7,887 nucleotides of DNA from Candidatus Glassiibacteriota bacterium (GCA_016934095.1 JAFGTO010000478.1:1-7887); one strand, 5' to 3'; positions 1-6,416 are shown, numbered from the stretch's first letter. A program made the numbers and translations. Notes: generated by a model not told the origin, from the letters alone.

Positions 1-921
1 CACGGGCAGGTAGCCGCAGGGGAAGACCTCGCCGGTGTGGCTGACAAAACAGACCGCACTGCCCGCCAGGCAGCCCCGGGTCATGGCCTGCATGCCGTGC
101 TCTCCGCGGTCCCTGGCCCGCTGCCTGAGCTGCTTGCCGCCGCCCCGCTGGTAGACCACCCGGAAATAATGCGGGGCGCAGGTCGCCTTGAGCTGCAACT
201 CCGGGTGGGCCAGGCTCCGGTCGTAGATCCAGTTCAGCACCTCCTCGTAGCGCTCCGGGCTGAGCTGCTGGTCCTCGTTGATCTCGACCCCGCAACCCAC
301 CGGCACCAGCATGAAAAAATGCAGGGCATCGGCGCCCAGGTCCCTGGCCAGCTCGACCACCTGGTCTAGCTGGTGCTCGTTGTGGCGGGCTACCGTGCAG
401 TTGACCTGCATGCTCATGCCGCGGGCCTTGAGGGCGCGGAAACCGGACGCGGCCTTGCCGAAAGAGCCCGGCAGCATGCGGAAAGCATCGTGGACTTCCG
501 GGGTGGCCCCATCGAAGCTGATCGAGACCCGCCGCACGCCCGCGGCCACGATCTTCCCGGCCGCAGCCTCATCCACCAGGGTGCCATTGGTGGCCAGGGC
601 CACCGGCAGTCCCCGGCCCGCGGCATGGGCGGCGATCTCGTAGATGTCCGGGCGGATCAGCGGCTCCCCGCCGCTCAGCACCAGGATCGGCCGGGCGAAA
701 GCGGCGACCGAGTCCACCAGGGCCAGGCAAGAGGCGGTATCCATATCGCCGGGGGCCAGGCCGCTGCTCCCGGTATCCAGTCTCCGGCAGTGGCGGCAGC
801 TCAGGTTGCAGCCGGCCGTGGTCTCCCAGAACAACAGCCGCAGGGCATCGTTTTGGGCATGAGCGCCCGGGTGCGGCCCGTGGCCGCTTGCAGGACTTTT
901 TTCAGGGTCGGACTTTTTCAA
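1..921 (-). CDS. ahbD: AhbD-like radical SAM/SPASM protein (heme synthase type), C-terminus cut by window edge
   Basis: The reverse strand is open from a TTG at 921 to the left edge, giving 307 residues. The radical SAM cluster motif CxxxCxxC is at residues 38, 42 and 45, inside WETTAGCNLSCRHC. A GGEP motif follows at 84-87, then ATNGTL near 110 and SISFDG near 134. The SPASM-type part begins with LKATCAPHYFR (Cys248), then RGCLAGSAVCF (Cys284, Cys291) and FPCGYLPV (Cys302). This arrangement is characteristic of the AhbD/NirJ group; in AhbD the enzyme converts Fe-coproporphyrin III to heme b by oxidative decarboxylation in the cytoplasm. The TTG is the only standard start between the in-frame TAA at 937-939 and the conserved core, and an AAAAAGGG sits 6 bases before it. 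The rest of the SPASM domain lies outside the window. Alternative identities are a NirJ-like heme d1 protein or another SPASM peptide-modifying enzyme; AhbD fits the motifs best. No other ahb gene is visible here. Confidence 0.8.
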   Translation of the reverse strand, partial: MKKSDPEKSPASGHGPHPGAHAQNDALRLLFWETTAGCNLSCRHCRRLDTGSSGLAPGDMDTASCLALVDSVAAFARPILVLSGGEPLIRPDIYEIAAHAAGRGLPVALATNGTLVDEAAAGKIVAAGVRRVSISFDGATPEVHDAFRMLPGSFGKAASGFRALKARGMSMQVNCTVARHNEHQLDQVVELARDLGADALHFFMLVPVGCGVEINEDQQLSPERYEEVLNWIYDRSLAHPELQLKATCAPHYFRVVYQRGGGKQLRQRARDRGEHGMQAMTRGCLAGSAVCFVSHTGEVFPCGYLPV

Positions 922-933
922 AGGGTTCCCTTT
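920..933 (-). promoter_or_regulatory. Ribosome binding site and TTG start held in a small inverted repeat
   Basis: On the minus strand AAAGGG-AA-CCCTTT forms a perfect 6+6 inverted repeat. The left arm is the probable Shine-Dalgarno sequence of the radical SAM gene, and the right arm runs into its TTG start (919-921). If it folds in RNA (the real loop would have to be at least 4 bases), the binding site would be partly masked, which would lower translation. This is an inference from sequence only. Confidence 0.4.
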
Positions 934-1181
934 TTCTTAACTCGCGGGGTTGAGCTCCCGTTATACAGTTGTCCGCTCTGCTGCTATATAATATACTCCG
1001 GGGCCTCAGGCAAGTTACGCCCAATCCGCAAATTATTCCAGGCCCGGCTCGAGCTGCAGCTATGGGGACGAAGCCGAAAGACGGATGTAGGGTCGGCGGG
1101 AAAATTCCGGGGAGGTTTACAGGCAGGCCACCGGAAACTGACCTCCGGCAGGCCGGGAGACCGGCGGCGGGGCAAGCATGG
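922..1181. other. Intergenic region between the cNMP-binding-like gene and the radical SAM gene
   Basis: About 260 bases lie between two genes pointing the same way on the minus strand. The stretch holds a candidate promoter (985-1013) and a GC-rich part at 1095-1170. That part has two copies of GGCAGGCC (1122-1129, 1147-1154) and a short GCCGG/CCGGC hairpin near 1152-1165, but no T-run that would make a convincing terminator. No convincing small gene or known riboswitch was recognised. Confidence 0.5.
985..1013 (-). promoter_or_regulatory. Candidate sigma-70-type promoter for the radical SAM gene
   Basis: On the minus strand, TTGCCT (1013-1008) and TATATA (990-985) are exactly 17 bases apart in an otherwise GC-rich region. 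Each hexamer matches 4 of 6 consensus bases. The start site would be near 978, giving a leader of roughly 55-60 bases before the TTG at 921. The spacing and position are good; the hexamers are only moderate. Confidence 0.4.
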
Positions 1182-2168
1182 TCAGAGGTTGACTGTCCTG
1201 GCCATCATGTCGCTGGTGCGGAAATAATTGAGTTCGAGTATGATCTTGAACAGGTTCTCGAGCATTTCCGGGTAGCGCTGGAAGTGGCGGAGCAGGTTCT
1301 GCACGGCAATCCTGTACCCGGTCCCATTCTCGATGACCTCGATCTGGTTGGAGCTGATAGCACCGACATTCAGGATCGAGCAGTCGCCGACTACTACCGG
1401 GGCGGCCATAATGCTCAGGTCTACGCGCTCTCTTTCCTCACTCTCCTCTTCATCCCCCACCACCACTGTCTTGGATATTTTCACCATGCCCTTTTCCAGG
1501 AAGATCAGCGAGTCGTTGGCCTGGTTCTCACGGATCAGGACACCGCGGATATCGTGGGGAGAGATCCGCATGTTGGGGATGTTTCTCATTTTTTTCAGGA
1601 AGACATTGAGGTTCTCCACGAATCGCGAGGGGTACTCGAGCTGCTCCACCTCGTTCTCCAGGTCCATCGAGGTCAGGACATCGATATAGTTCTTATCGAC
1701 CGTGATCAGTTTCTTGAAGATGATCCGGTTGAGGCAGACCAGGATCTGCTGACGGTATCTGCGGAACTCGGGGTTCGGGTCCTGCAGGATCTCGACCACC
1801 GGGGAGTAGTTGAATACTATCACTCTCAGCGGCTCCTCGCAGTAGACATCGGCGTTGCGGCTGTCAATAGCCCCCAGGTTGTCGAAAGTGTTCAGCATGG
1901 TGGAGACCAGGCTCATCTCGCCCACCGTGCTTTTCCTGGAAACAACCACCCGCTCGGGCTGGCCGATATCCACCCCGGCTTTTCCCTCGACAATGTAGAA
2001 CAGGGCCCTGCCCGAGGCATCTTTCCTGATAAAGGGCATCTCGGAAGGCTTGATGTTCTTCTCCAGCAGAGTGGCCGAGGGTTTGAGCTCGCCGACTTCA
2101 CCGGTATGGATAATCCGCGTGATCTGCTGGAAGGACTGTATTACCTGCTCGGCCCTGGCTGCGTCCAT
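1182..2168 (-). CDS. Protein with two cyclic-nucleotide-binding-like domains, no DNA-binding domain
   Basis: This 328-residue protein has an ATG start with GGAG (2174-2177) 5 bases upstream. It contains two repeats of a cNMP-binding-like (Crp/Fnr effector type) beta-roll. The first, about residues 40-130, has the pattern FYIVEGKAGVDIG...STVGEMSLVS. The second, about 205-300, has LIFLEKGMVKIS...VVVGDCSILN. A helical linker lies between them (about 132-200) and a short helical tail ends the protein at ARTVNL. There is no signal peptide, membrane segment or helix-turn-helix. The phosphate-binding cassette lacks the usual GE.(S/A)...R(S/T)A arginine: GEMSLVSTMLNTF in the first copy and GDCSILN in the second. 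Classical cAMP/cGMP binding is therefore doubtful. It may be a cytoplasmic sensory or scaffold protein; the partner is unknown. It is divergent from the zinc dehydrogenase gene. Confidence 0.8.
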   Translation of the reverse strand: MDAARAEQVIQSFQQITRIIHTGEVGELKPSATLLEKNIKPSEMPFIRKDASGRALFYIVEGKAGVDIGQPERVVVSRKSTVGEMSLVSTMLNTFDNLGAIDSRNADVYCEEPLRVIVFNYSPVVEILQDPNPEFRRYRQQILVCLNRIIFKKLITVDKNYIDVLTSMDLENEVEQLEYPSRFVENLNVFLKKMRNIPNMRISPHDIRGVLIRENQANDSLIFLEKGMVKISKTVVVGDEEESEERERVDLSIMAAPVVVGDCSILNVGAISSNQIEVIENGTGYRIAVQNLLRHFQRYPEMLENLFKIILELNYFRTSDMMARTVNL

Positions 2169-2251
2169 GGAGACTCCGGAAAAATGATTTCCCCGCCGCT
2201 CATTACCTGTCTTATCTCATCAGCGGCCGGCACCCGAATCTGCAATTAATG

Positions 2252-2280
2252 ATTTTATACCAAAAACCGTTGTTTTGCAA
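2252..2280 (-). promoter_or_regulatory. Candidate promoter for the cNMP-binding-like gene
   Basis: On the minus strand, TTGCAA (2280-2275) and TAAAAT (2257-2252) are separated by 17 bases; the -10 matches 5 of 6 consensus bases. The predicted start near 2245 gives a leader of about 77 bases before the ATG at 2168. Confidence 0.45.
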
Positions 2281-2361
2281 GAAAATTGTACTTTTGGCCG
2301 ATTTTAATGTTGCTTCTAGTTCATAATTATAAAGGTCTTAGACGGGCACCGACCAATCTAC

Positions 2362-2390
2362 TTGCGCCTCCTGCCGGGCCTCGGTATTAT
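2362..2390 (+). promoter_or_regulatory. Candidate promoter for the zinc dehydrogenase gene
   Basis: TTGCGC (2362-2367) and TATTAT (2385-2390) are 17 bases apart. The -10 matches 5 of 6 consensus bases, while the -35 is weak. The start would be near 2397, inside a 12-bp palindrome, with a leader of about 78 bases. Another AT-rich -10-like site, TATAAA at 2328-2333, has no matching -35 at proper spacing. Confidence 0.35.
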
Positions 2391-2391
2391 T

Positions 2392-2403
2392 TAATTCGAA
2401 TTA
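2392..2403. repeat. 12-bp perfect palindrome, possible operator
   Basis: TAATTCGAATTA reads the same on both strands. It begins one base after the candidate -10 of the dehydrogenase promoter and covers its predicted start site, a usual position for a repressor site. No cognate regulator is identifiable in the window. Confidence 0.35.
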
Positions 2404-2474
2404 TCTGGCCACTATTTTTTCAGCTTTTCGGCACGGAGTCCCTCAGGCTCGGCCGCAGAGCGGGAGCCCGGAAA

Positions 2475-3524
2475 ATGAAAGCAGCGCTGACAGTCGGAGA
2501 GAGGACCATAGAATACGGAGACACCCCGAATCCGGTGCCGTCCCGGCCGGGAGACATCCTGCTGGAGGTGGACTATGCCGGTATCTGCGGCAGCGACCTC
2601 CACGTCTACCGGGGCGAGTTCGCCGGCAGGGTGAGTTTCCCGACCATCCAGGGTCATGAGTTCGCCGGGACAGTGGTGGAAACCGGCCCCGGGGTGAGCG
2701 AGCTGAAAAAGGGCGACAGGGTCTGCGTGGACCCGATCATCCACTGCGGCAGGTGCCCGGCCTGCCTGGCCGGCTTTTACAATGCCTGCCGCAGCCTGAA
2801 GCTTATCGGGATAGACCTTAACGGCGCCTTTGCCAGGTACGTGGTCGCCGGCCAGGACCAGTGTTTCAGGGTGCCCGACCAGGTGTCGGACAGCCACGCA
2901 GCCATGGTCGAGCTCTATTCGATCGGCATGCACGCCACCACGGTCAGCCGGATCGACCCGGGAGACACGGTGGTAGTGCTGGGTGCGGGGAGGGTGGGGC
3001 TGGCGGTGCTGGAGAACCTGCTGCTCACCGCGGCCGGCCGGGTGGCCTCCACGGACATCGACCCGGACAAGCTGCGGATCGCCGGGAAGCTCGGGGCCGC
3101 CGCCACGTTCAACTGCAGGGAGGTGGACCTGGTCGAGGCGGTTAACGACTGGACCGGCGGCCTGGGGGCGGACTGCGTGGTCGAGTGCATCGGCGAGGCG
3201 GACCTGGAGGTGGCCGGGGGCCTGGCACCTGTGGCCCAGGCAGCCCAGATAGTCAGGAGCGCCGGGCGGATCACTATCCTCGGCCAGGGGCCGCACAGCT
3301 ACGGCGTGCACTGGAAGACCCTGGTCTGGAAAGAGGCTGTGGTGCGCGCCAGCCGGGTCAGCCGCGGCGAGTTCCCCAGGGTGGTGGCGGCCATGGCCGC
3401 CGGGAAGTACCACCCTGACCTGCTGATCTCCGGCGAATACCCACTCGAGCGCACCGGGGAGGCATTCGCCCTGCTGGACAGCGAGCCGCCGAAAACTGTC
3501 AAGCTGCTGATCAAGGTAAAATAA
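2475..3524 (+). CDS. Zinc-dependent medium-chain alcohol/polyol dehydrogenase
   Basis: A 349-residue cytoplasmic oxidoreductase of the sorbitol/threonine dehydrogenase branch of the MDR family, with the usual length. The ATG at 2475 is chosen because the protein then starts MKAALTV as in the family, and GGGAG (2462-2466) lies 8 bases upstream. The catalytic zinc ligands are Cys38 (AGICGSDLH), His61-Glu62 (GHEFAG) and probably Glu147 (VELYS). The structural zinc site has Cys91, Cys94, Cys97 and Cys105. The Rossmann motif GAGRVG is at 170-175, and the acidic residue in STDIDPDK (Asp194) points to NAD rather than NADP. The family oxidises secondary alcohols, sugars, polyols or threonine to ketones. 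The substrate cannot be read from the sequence, and no sugar-pathway genes adjoin it. The gene seems to be transcribed alone from its own promoter. Confidence 0.92.
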   Translation: MKAALTVGERTIEYGDTPNPVPSRPGDILLEVDYAGICGSDLHVYRGEFAGRVSFPTIQGHEFAGTVVETGPGVSELKKGDRVCVDPIIHCGRCPACLAGFYNACRSLKLIGIDLNGAFARYVVAGQDQCFRVPDQVSDSHAAMVELYSIGMHATTVSRIDPGDTVVVLGAGRVGLAVLENLLLTAAGRVASTDIDPDKLRIAGKLGAAATFNCREVDLVEAVNDWTGGLGADCVVECIGEADLEVAGGLAPVAQAAQIVRSAGRITILGQGPHSYGVHWKTLVWKEAVVRASRVSRGEFPRVVAAMAAGKYHPDLLISGEYPLERTGEAFALLDSEPPKTVKLLIKVK

Positions 3525-3700
3525 ACTACTATCGGCTGAAGCCGGTAGGTTGGTCAGCCTTACGCTCGACCGGATGAACCAATCCCGGGCGGCTGTAAAA
3601 GGCCGCCGCTTTCAAGCGGCGGTACTTTACGATTACCGCATCTAATACCGCTGACTTAAGTCGGCGGATCTGACAGGCCTCTTCGGGACTGACTTCAAGT

Positions 3701-3725
3701 CTTCGCCTGAAGGCGAGGATTTTTC
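3701..3725 (+). terminator. Possible intrinsic terminator after the dehydrogenase gene
   Basis: A hairpin with stem TTCGCCT/AGGCGAG (3701-3718) is followed by GATTTTTC (3718-3725), including a run of five T. It is the only hairpin of the cluster with a T-run. The run is short, the loop would be tight, and the site lies about 180 bases after the stop codon. Confidence 0.35.
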
Positions 3726-3762
3726 TCCCATTCCCCGAAAGGGACGATAAACGCTCATCAAA

Positions 3763-3767
3763 GGAGG
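3763..3767 (+). promoter_or_regulatory. Strong ribosome binding site fixing the propeller gene start
   Basis: GGAGG (inside AAAGGAGG) lies 6 bases before the ATG at 3774, an ideal Shine-Dalgarno placement. It confirms the start that leaves a complete signal peptide. Confidence 0.8.
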
Positions 3768-3773
3768 CTCGAG

Positions 3774-5855
3774 ATGCGCTCCCTGCCCGCGGTAATTAGC
3801 TTCTGCTTTTCCATGCTGGTACTGTCATTCCCCGCCCCTGCCGGGGCCGGGGCCTGGGACCCGGTCGGCCCGGACTCGCTGGTGGTTTTCGAGGACGATT
3901 TCTCCGGCTACCCGGTGGGGCCCCTGTCCGACCCTTACAGCGCAGTGCAGGAATACCACTGGGTTACCAAGAACCCTGACTGGGGCCCCTGGATCGAGGC
4001 GGTCTACTGGGGCTTTTTCGGGCCGGAGGGCGGCGGCCTGGCCTGGCATATCCGCGAGGACAACGGCCGCAAGGTGCTGCACCAGAAACACGAGATCCTG
4101 GCCGAGGACAAGAACGCGGTGATAGTTACCGGGGACGAGCTCTGGACCGATTACGCTTTCGAGGTGGAGCTGGCGCCCCTGTCCCACGAGAACCCGGTGG
4201 GCATCCTCTACCGGGTGGTCAACTCGCGCAACTATTTCATGATCTCCCTTGAGGAGGACCACAAGTGGGTCTGGACCCGGCGGAGGCACCAGACCTGGGA
4301 GAAGCTGAAAATCCGCACCGTGCCCTACGAGACCGGCGAGCCGCATACCCTGAGGGTGGAGGTCAACGACCGCAACCATACTTTTTACGTGGACGGCAGG
4401 CAGATCGACATCACCCGCCGCGACCACTACCATCCCAACGGCAAGGTGGGGCTGATCTGCAACAGCCCCTGCGACTTCCGCCGGGTGCGGGTGATCATGA
4501 GCGAAGAGGCCCACCGGGCCTACCTGCAGCGCAAGGCCGGGCGCCAGGCACTGGAGCGGGAGCTGGCGCAGAATTACCCGCAGCCAAGGCTCTGGAAGAA
4601 AATTGACCTGAGGAAACTGGCGGTCAACGGCCGTCAGATGCGCTGGGGCGACCTGGATAACGACAGCCGCCTGGACTTCGTGATCGCCCAGCGCCACCGG
4701 GGATCCTCGGGCCTGCTCAGGCGCTACATCCAAGGTCTGACAGCTTTCAACCTGGACGGAGACATCCTCTGGCAGTGGGGCGAGAACGACACCGTGCCCG
4801 AGCTCTTCGCCACCGACCTGCCGTACCAGGTCTGCGACCTGGACCATGACGGGCGCGCGGAGGTGGTCCTCAGCTACGATTTCAAGATAGAGGTCCTGGA
4901 CGGCACCAGCGGCAGGACGCTAAGCAGCGTACCCACCCCGAGACACGGCCCCAAGCACCCGGACAGCTTCTACCCCGAGGACAAGTGGGAGCGAATACCG
5001 GCAGGGGCCCTTCATTTCTGCGACCTCACCGGCGCCGGCTCGGTGGGGGACTTCCTGATCAAGGACGACTACAACAACATCTGGGCCTATTCGCGCGATT
5101 TTACCCAGCTCTGGACAGCCTGCCTCAACGCCGGGCACTACCCGTATGTCAGGGACCTGGATGGGGACGGCCGGGACGAGGTGCTCCAGGGCTACACGCT
5201 GTTCGACCACGACGGTAAGATCATTTTCGACCTAGGGATGCAGGACCACTCCGATGCAGGGTTTATCAGCGAGCTTGGGGGGGACTGCTTCCCGGGGATG
5301 CATGCCTATTTCTGCGCTGGCGAAGAAGGGGTGATCGTGGCCGACCTGCAGGGCAAGGTGCGCTACAAGGCGATCCTGGGCCATGCCCAACGCGCCGCGG
5401 TCGGGGATTTCTGCACCGATGTGCCGGGCCTGGAGTTCGCCCAGGTTACCTACTGGGGCGAGCACAACCTGATCACGGTGCATGCCTCGGACGGGCGCAA
5501 GCTGGGCGAGTACCAGCCGCACTATATCGGCTCGACCCTGGCTGCCACGGACTGGGTGGGGGATGGCACCGCGCTGCTGCTGCTCTCGGGAGAGGAGAAA
5601 CTGGGCGGGATGATAGATGGCTGGGGCAGGCGGGTGGTAAAGTTTACCGACCCGGGCCACCCGGTGCTCTGCTGCGATGTGATCGACCTCACCGGCGACT
5701 CCCGGGACGAGGTGCTGCTCTGGGACCGCAACCAGCTCTGGATCTACACCCAGGACAACAGCGTGCCCCCGCCCGAAAAGACCGTGCCCATGTACAAGAT
5801 GCCGCTGCACAGCCGCAGCAACTACCAGATGTACGTGGCCGTACCGGAGAAATAA
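3774..5855 (+). CDS. Secreted protein with LamG/DUF1080-like domain and FG-GAP/VCBS-type beta-propeller
   Basis: This 693-residue protein starts with a Sec signal peptide (MRSLPAVISFCFSMLVLSFP, cleavage probably after AGAGA, about residue 27). Residues about 36-242 look like a laminin-G/DUF1080-type beta sandwich: VVFEDDFSGYPVG, ...LWTDYAFEVEL..., HTLRVEVNDRNHTFYVDG. From about 285 to 660 come propeller blades carrying Ca-binding FG-GAP loops: DLDNDSRLD (293-301), DLDHDGRAE (355-363), DLDGDGRDE (461-469) and DLTGDSRDE (638-646). There are also weaker copies at 417-426 and 593-600. The tail (661-693) is proline- and tyrosine-rich. The propeller recalls rhamnogalacturonan lyase (PL11) and other carbohydrate-binding propellers, but no catalytic set was recognised. 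A role in binding or processing extracellular glycans is only an inference. It has no lipobox and no membrane anchor, so the place after export is periplasm or outside. No transport or sugar genes adjoin it. Confidence 0.82.
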   Translation: MRSLPAVISFCFSMLVLSFPAPAGAGAWDPVGPDSLVVFEDDFSGYPVGPLSDPYSAVQEYHWVTKNPDWGPWIEAVYWGFFGPEGGGLAWHIREDNGRKVLHQKHEILAEDKNAVIVTGDELWTDYAFEVELAPLSHENPVGILYRVVNSRNYFMISLEEDHKWVWTRRRHQTWEKLKIRTVPYETGEPHTLRVEVNDRNHTFYVDGRQIDITRRDHYHPNGKVGLICNSPCDFRRVRVIMSEEAHRAYLQRKAGRQALERELAQNYPQPRLWKKIDLRKLAVNGRQMRWGDLDNDSRLDFVIAQRHRGSSGLLRRYIQGLTAFNLDGDILWQWGENDTVPELFATDLPYQVCDLDHDGRAEVVLSYDFKIEVLDGTSGRTLSSVPTPRHGPKHPDSFYPEDKWERIPAGALHFCDLTGAGSVGDFLIKDDYNNIWAYSRDFTQLWTACLNAGHYPYVRDLDGDGRDEVLQGYTLFDHDGKIIFDLGMQDHSDAGFISELGGDCFPGMHAYFCAGEEGVIVADLQGKVRYKAILGHAQRAAVGDFCTDVPGLEFAQVTYWGEHNLITVHASDGRKLGEYQPHYIGSTLAATDWVGDGTALLLLSGEEKLGGMIDGWGRRVVKFTDPGHPVLCCDVIDLTGDSRDEVLLWDRNQLWIYTQDNSVPPPEKTVPMYKMPLHSRSNYQMYVAVPEK

Positions 5856-5865
5856 GGGATCGGCT

Positions 5866-6324
5866 TTACTTGATAGCCACCGATGAAGGCGCCTCGCGGA
5901 AAGTCTTCATCAGCTTGTAGTCGCGGATAACCGTATAGAGCTTGACCCTGCCATCCGCCTTGAACTCCTCATCGTACGGGAAGTGTATCCTGATCCGGCT
6001 GTCCGATACCATCTCCACCGTGCCGGCGACCTTGTCGTTCCTGGCATCTTTCAGCACACACTCGGACTCCTTGACTTCCTGGCTCAGGCTGAAACCCTTG
6101 CTGTCCTCCAGGTCGATCTGGAAGGTCAGGCTGCCGGGCCTGGCAGACTCCCCGAGGTAGGTGATCGTATAGCTCAGGGTAACGAAGCTCCCGTGGTAGT
6201 CAAAACCGAAAGTCCCCTTTTTCTCGAAAGGGGTTTTTTCCGCCTGCGCGATTCCTGCACTCAGCAGCATAAAGACGGATAATGCGGCCGCCAGACTGGC
6301 GGCTCGCCTGTGCTTGCTCATCAT
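5866..6324 (-). CDS. Small secreted protein of unknown function
   Basis: A 152-residue protein with a clear Sec signal peptide (MMSKHRRAASLAAALSVFML..., cleavage after AQA, about residue 28). The mature part of about 124 residues is charged and beta-rich, with stretches such as GTFGFDYHGSFVTLSYTITYLG and RVKLYTVIRDYKL. It has a single cysteine (SECVLKD), so no internal disulphide. I do not recognise a family. The ATG at 6324 is preferred because AGAGGAG (6331-6337) lies 6 bases away; the ATG at 6330 touches the binding site, and 6321 is also possible. Its stop is only 10 bases from the stop of the convergent propeller gene. A strong promoter with an operator-like repeat lies directly upstream, so it is likely a regulated single gene. 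Confidence 0.75.
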   Translation of the reverse strand: MMSKHRRAASLAAALSVFMLLSAGIAQAEKTPFEKKGTFGFDYHGSFVTLSYTITYLGESARPGSLTFQIDLEDSKGFSLSQEVKESECVLKDARNDKVAGTVEMVSDSRIRIHFPYDEEFKADGRVKLYTVIRDYKLMKTFREAPSSVAIK

Positions 6325-6330
6325 CAACAT

Positions 6331-6337
6331 CTCCTCT
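6331..6337 (-). promoter_or_regulatory. Ribosome binding site deciding the start of the small secreted protein
   Basis: AGAGGAG on the minus strand is followed directly by ATGTTGATGATG. The first ATG (6330) has no spacer, while the ATG at 6324 has 6 bases, so 6324 is the likely start. Confidence 0.65.
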
Positions 6338-6370
6338 GATTCTAGGTGTAAAGTCTAAAAAGCTAAATGC

Positions 6371-6391
6371 TATTAGTAATCAATACTAATA
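6371..6391. repeat. Perfect inverted repeat, probable operator
   Basis: TATTAGTA (6371-6378) and TACTAATA (6384-6391) are perfect 8-bp inverted arms separated by ATCAA. The repeat overlaps the -10 box (6388-6393) of the minus-strand promoter and covers its predicted start, the standard place for a dimeric repressor. No regulator gene for it is in the window. Confidence 0.55.
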
Positions 6392-6416
6392 TAATAATTT
6401 CAGGCAGCCTTGTCAA
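6388..6416 (-). promoter_or_regulatory. Near-consensus sigma-70 promoter of the small secreted protein gene
   Basis: On the minus strand a perfect TTGACA (6416-6411) is followed after 17 bases by TATATT (6393-6388), 5 of 6 consensus bases. This is the best promoter in the window. The start would be near 6381, giving a leader of about 57 bases. A second TTGACA (6452-6447) lies 36 bases upstream but has no -10 box at normal spacing. Confidence 0.75.

Larger units (their letters stand above)
2169..2474. other. Divergent intergenic region with promoter candidates on both strands
   Basis: This AT-rich stretch of about 300 bases separates the minus-strand cNMP-binding-like gene from the plus-strand dehydrogenase. 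An open frame does extend upstream of the dehydrogenase from a TTG at 2286. However, those extra 63 residues look unlike the family, and the conserved protein begins at the ATG at 2475. The region holds the two promoter candidates and the palindrome listed separately. Confidence 0.6.
3525..3773. repeat. Intergenic cluster of short hairpins
   Basis: At least five inverted repeats lie between the dehydrogenase and the propeller gene. They are at 3529-3548 (9 pairs, one G.T, centre GA), 3603-3622 (9 perfect pairs, CCGCCGCTT/AAGCGGCGG), 3648-3667 (a near palindrome centred on CTTAAG, one G.T), 3691-3701 (GACTT-C-AAGTC) and 3701-3718 (8 pairs, one G.T, centre GA). The stems differ, but the centres are all of the type CT-(GA, TTCA, TA, TCA)-AG. 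Such clusters resemble degenerate intergenic palindromic repeats spread around bacterial genomes. Whether these are such repeats, a structured RNA or a transcription end cannot be decided here. Confidence 0.65.

Noticed and set aside
1095..1170. Possible cobalamin riboswitch, because GGCCGGGAGACCGGC (1151-1165) resembles the B12 box
   Set aside because: It lies on the plus strand pointing into the antisense of the cNMP-binding-like gene, and the other conserved blocks of the element are not found.
373..1227. Plus-strand open frame of 284 residues over the radical SAM gene
   Set aside because: It runs antisense to the conserved radical SAM motifs and across the intergenic region; no domain seen.
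969..2249. Long plus-strand open frame (426 residues) opposite the cNMP-binding-like gene
   Set aside because: Its composition follows the antisense of the minus-strand gene, it has no recognisable domain, and the minus-strand reading has a ribosome binding site and clear domain pattern.
2286..2474. N-terminal extension of the dehydrogenase from the TTG at 2286
   Set aside because: The extension has no family similarity and covers promoter-like DNA; the ATG at 2475 has a good SD and gives the family-typical N-terminus.
2412..3413. Minus-strand open frame of 333 residues opposite the dehydrogenase
   Set aside because: Antisense shadow of a strongly supported zinc dehydrogenase in GC-rich DNA; rich in His, Pro, Gly and Arg with no domain.
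3825..4847. Minus-strand open frame of 340 residues opposite the propeller gene
   Set aside because: Antisense shadow with low-complexity V/L/H/P composition; the plus-strand gene has a signal peptide, SD and Ca-loop motifs.
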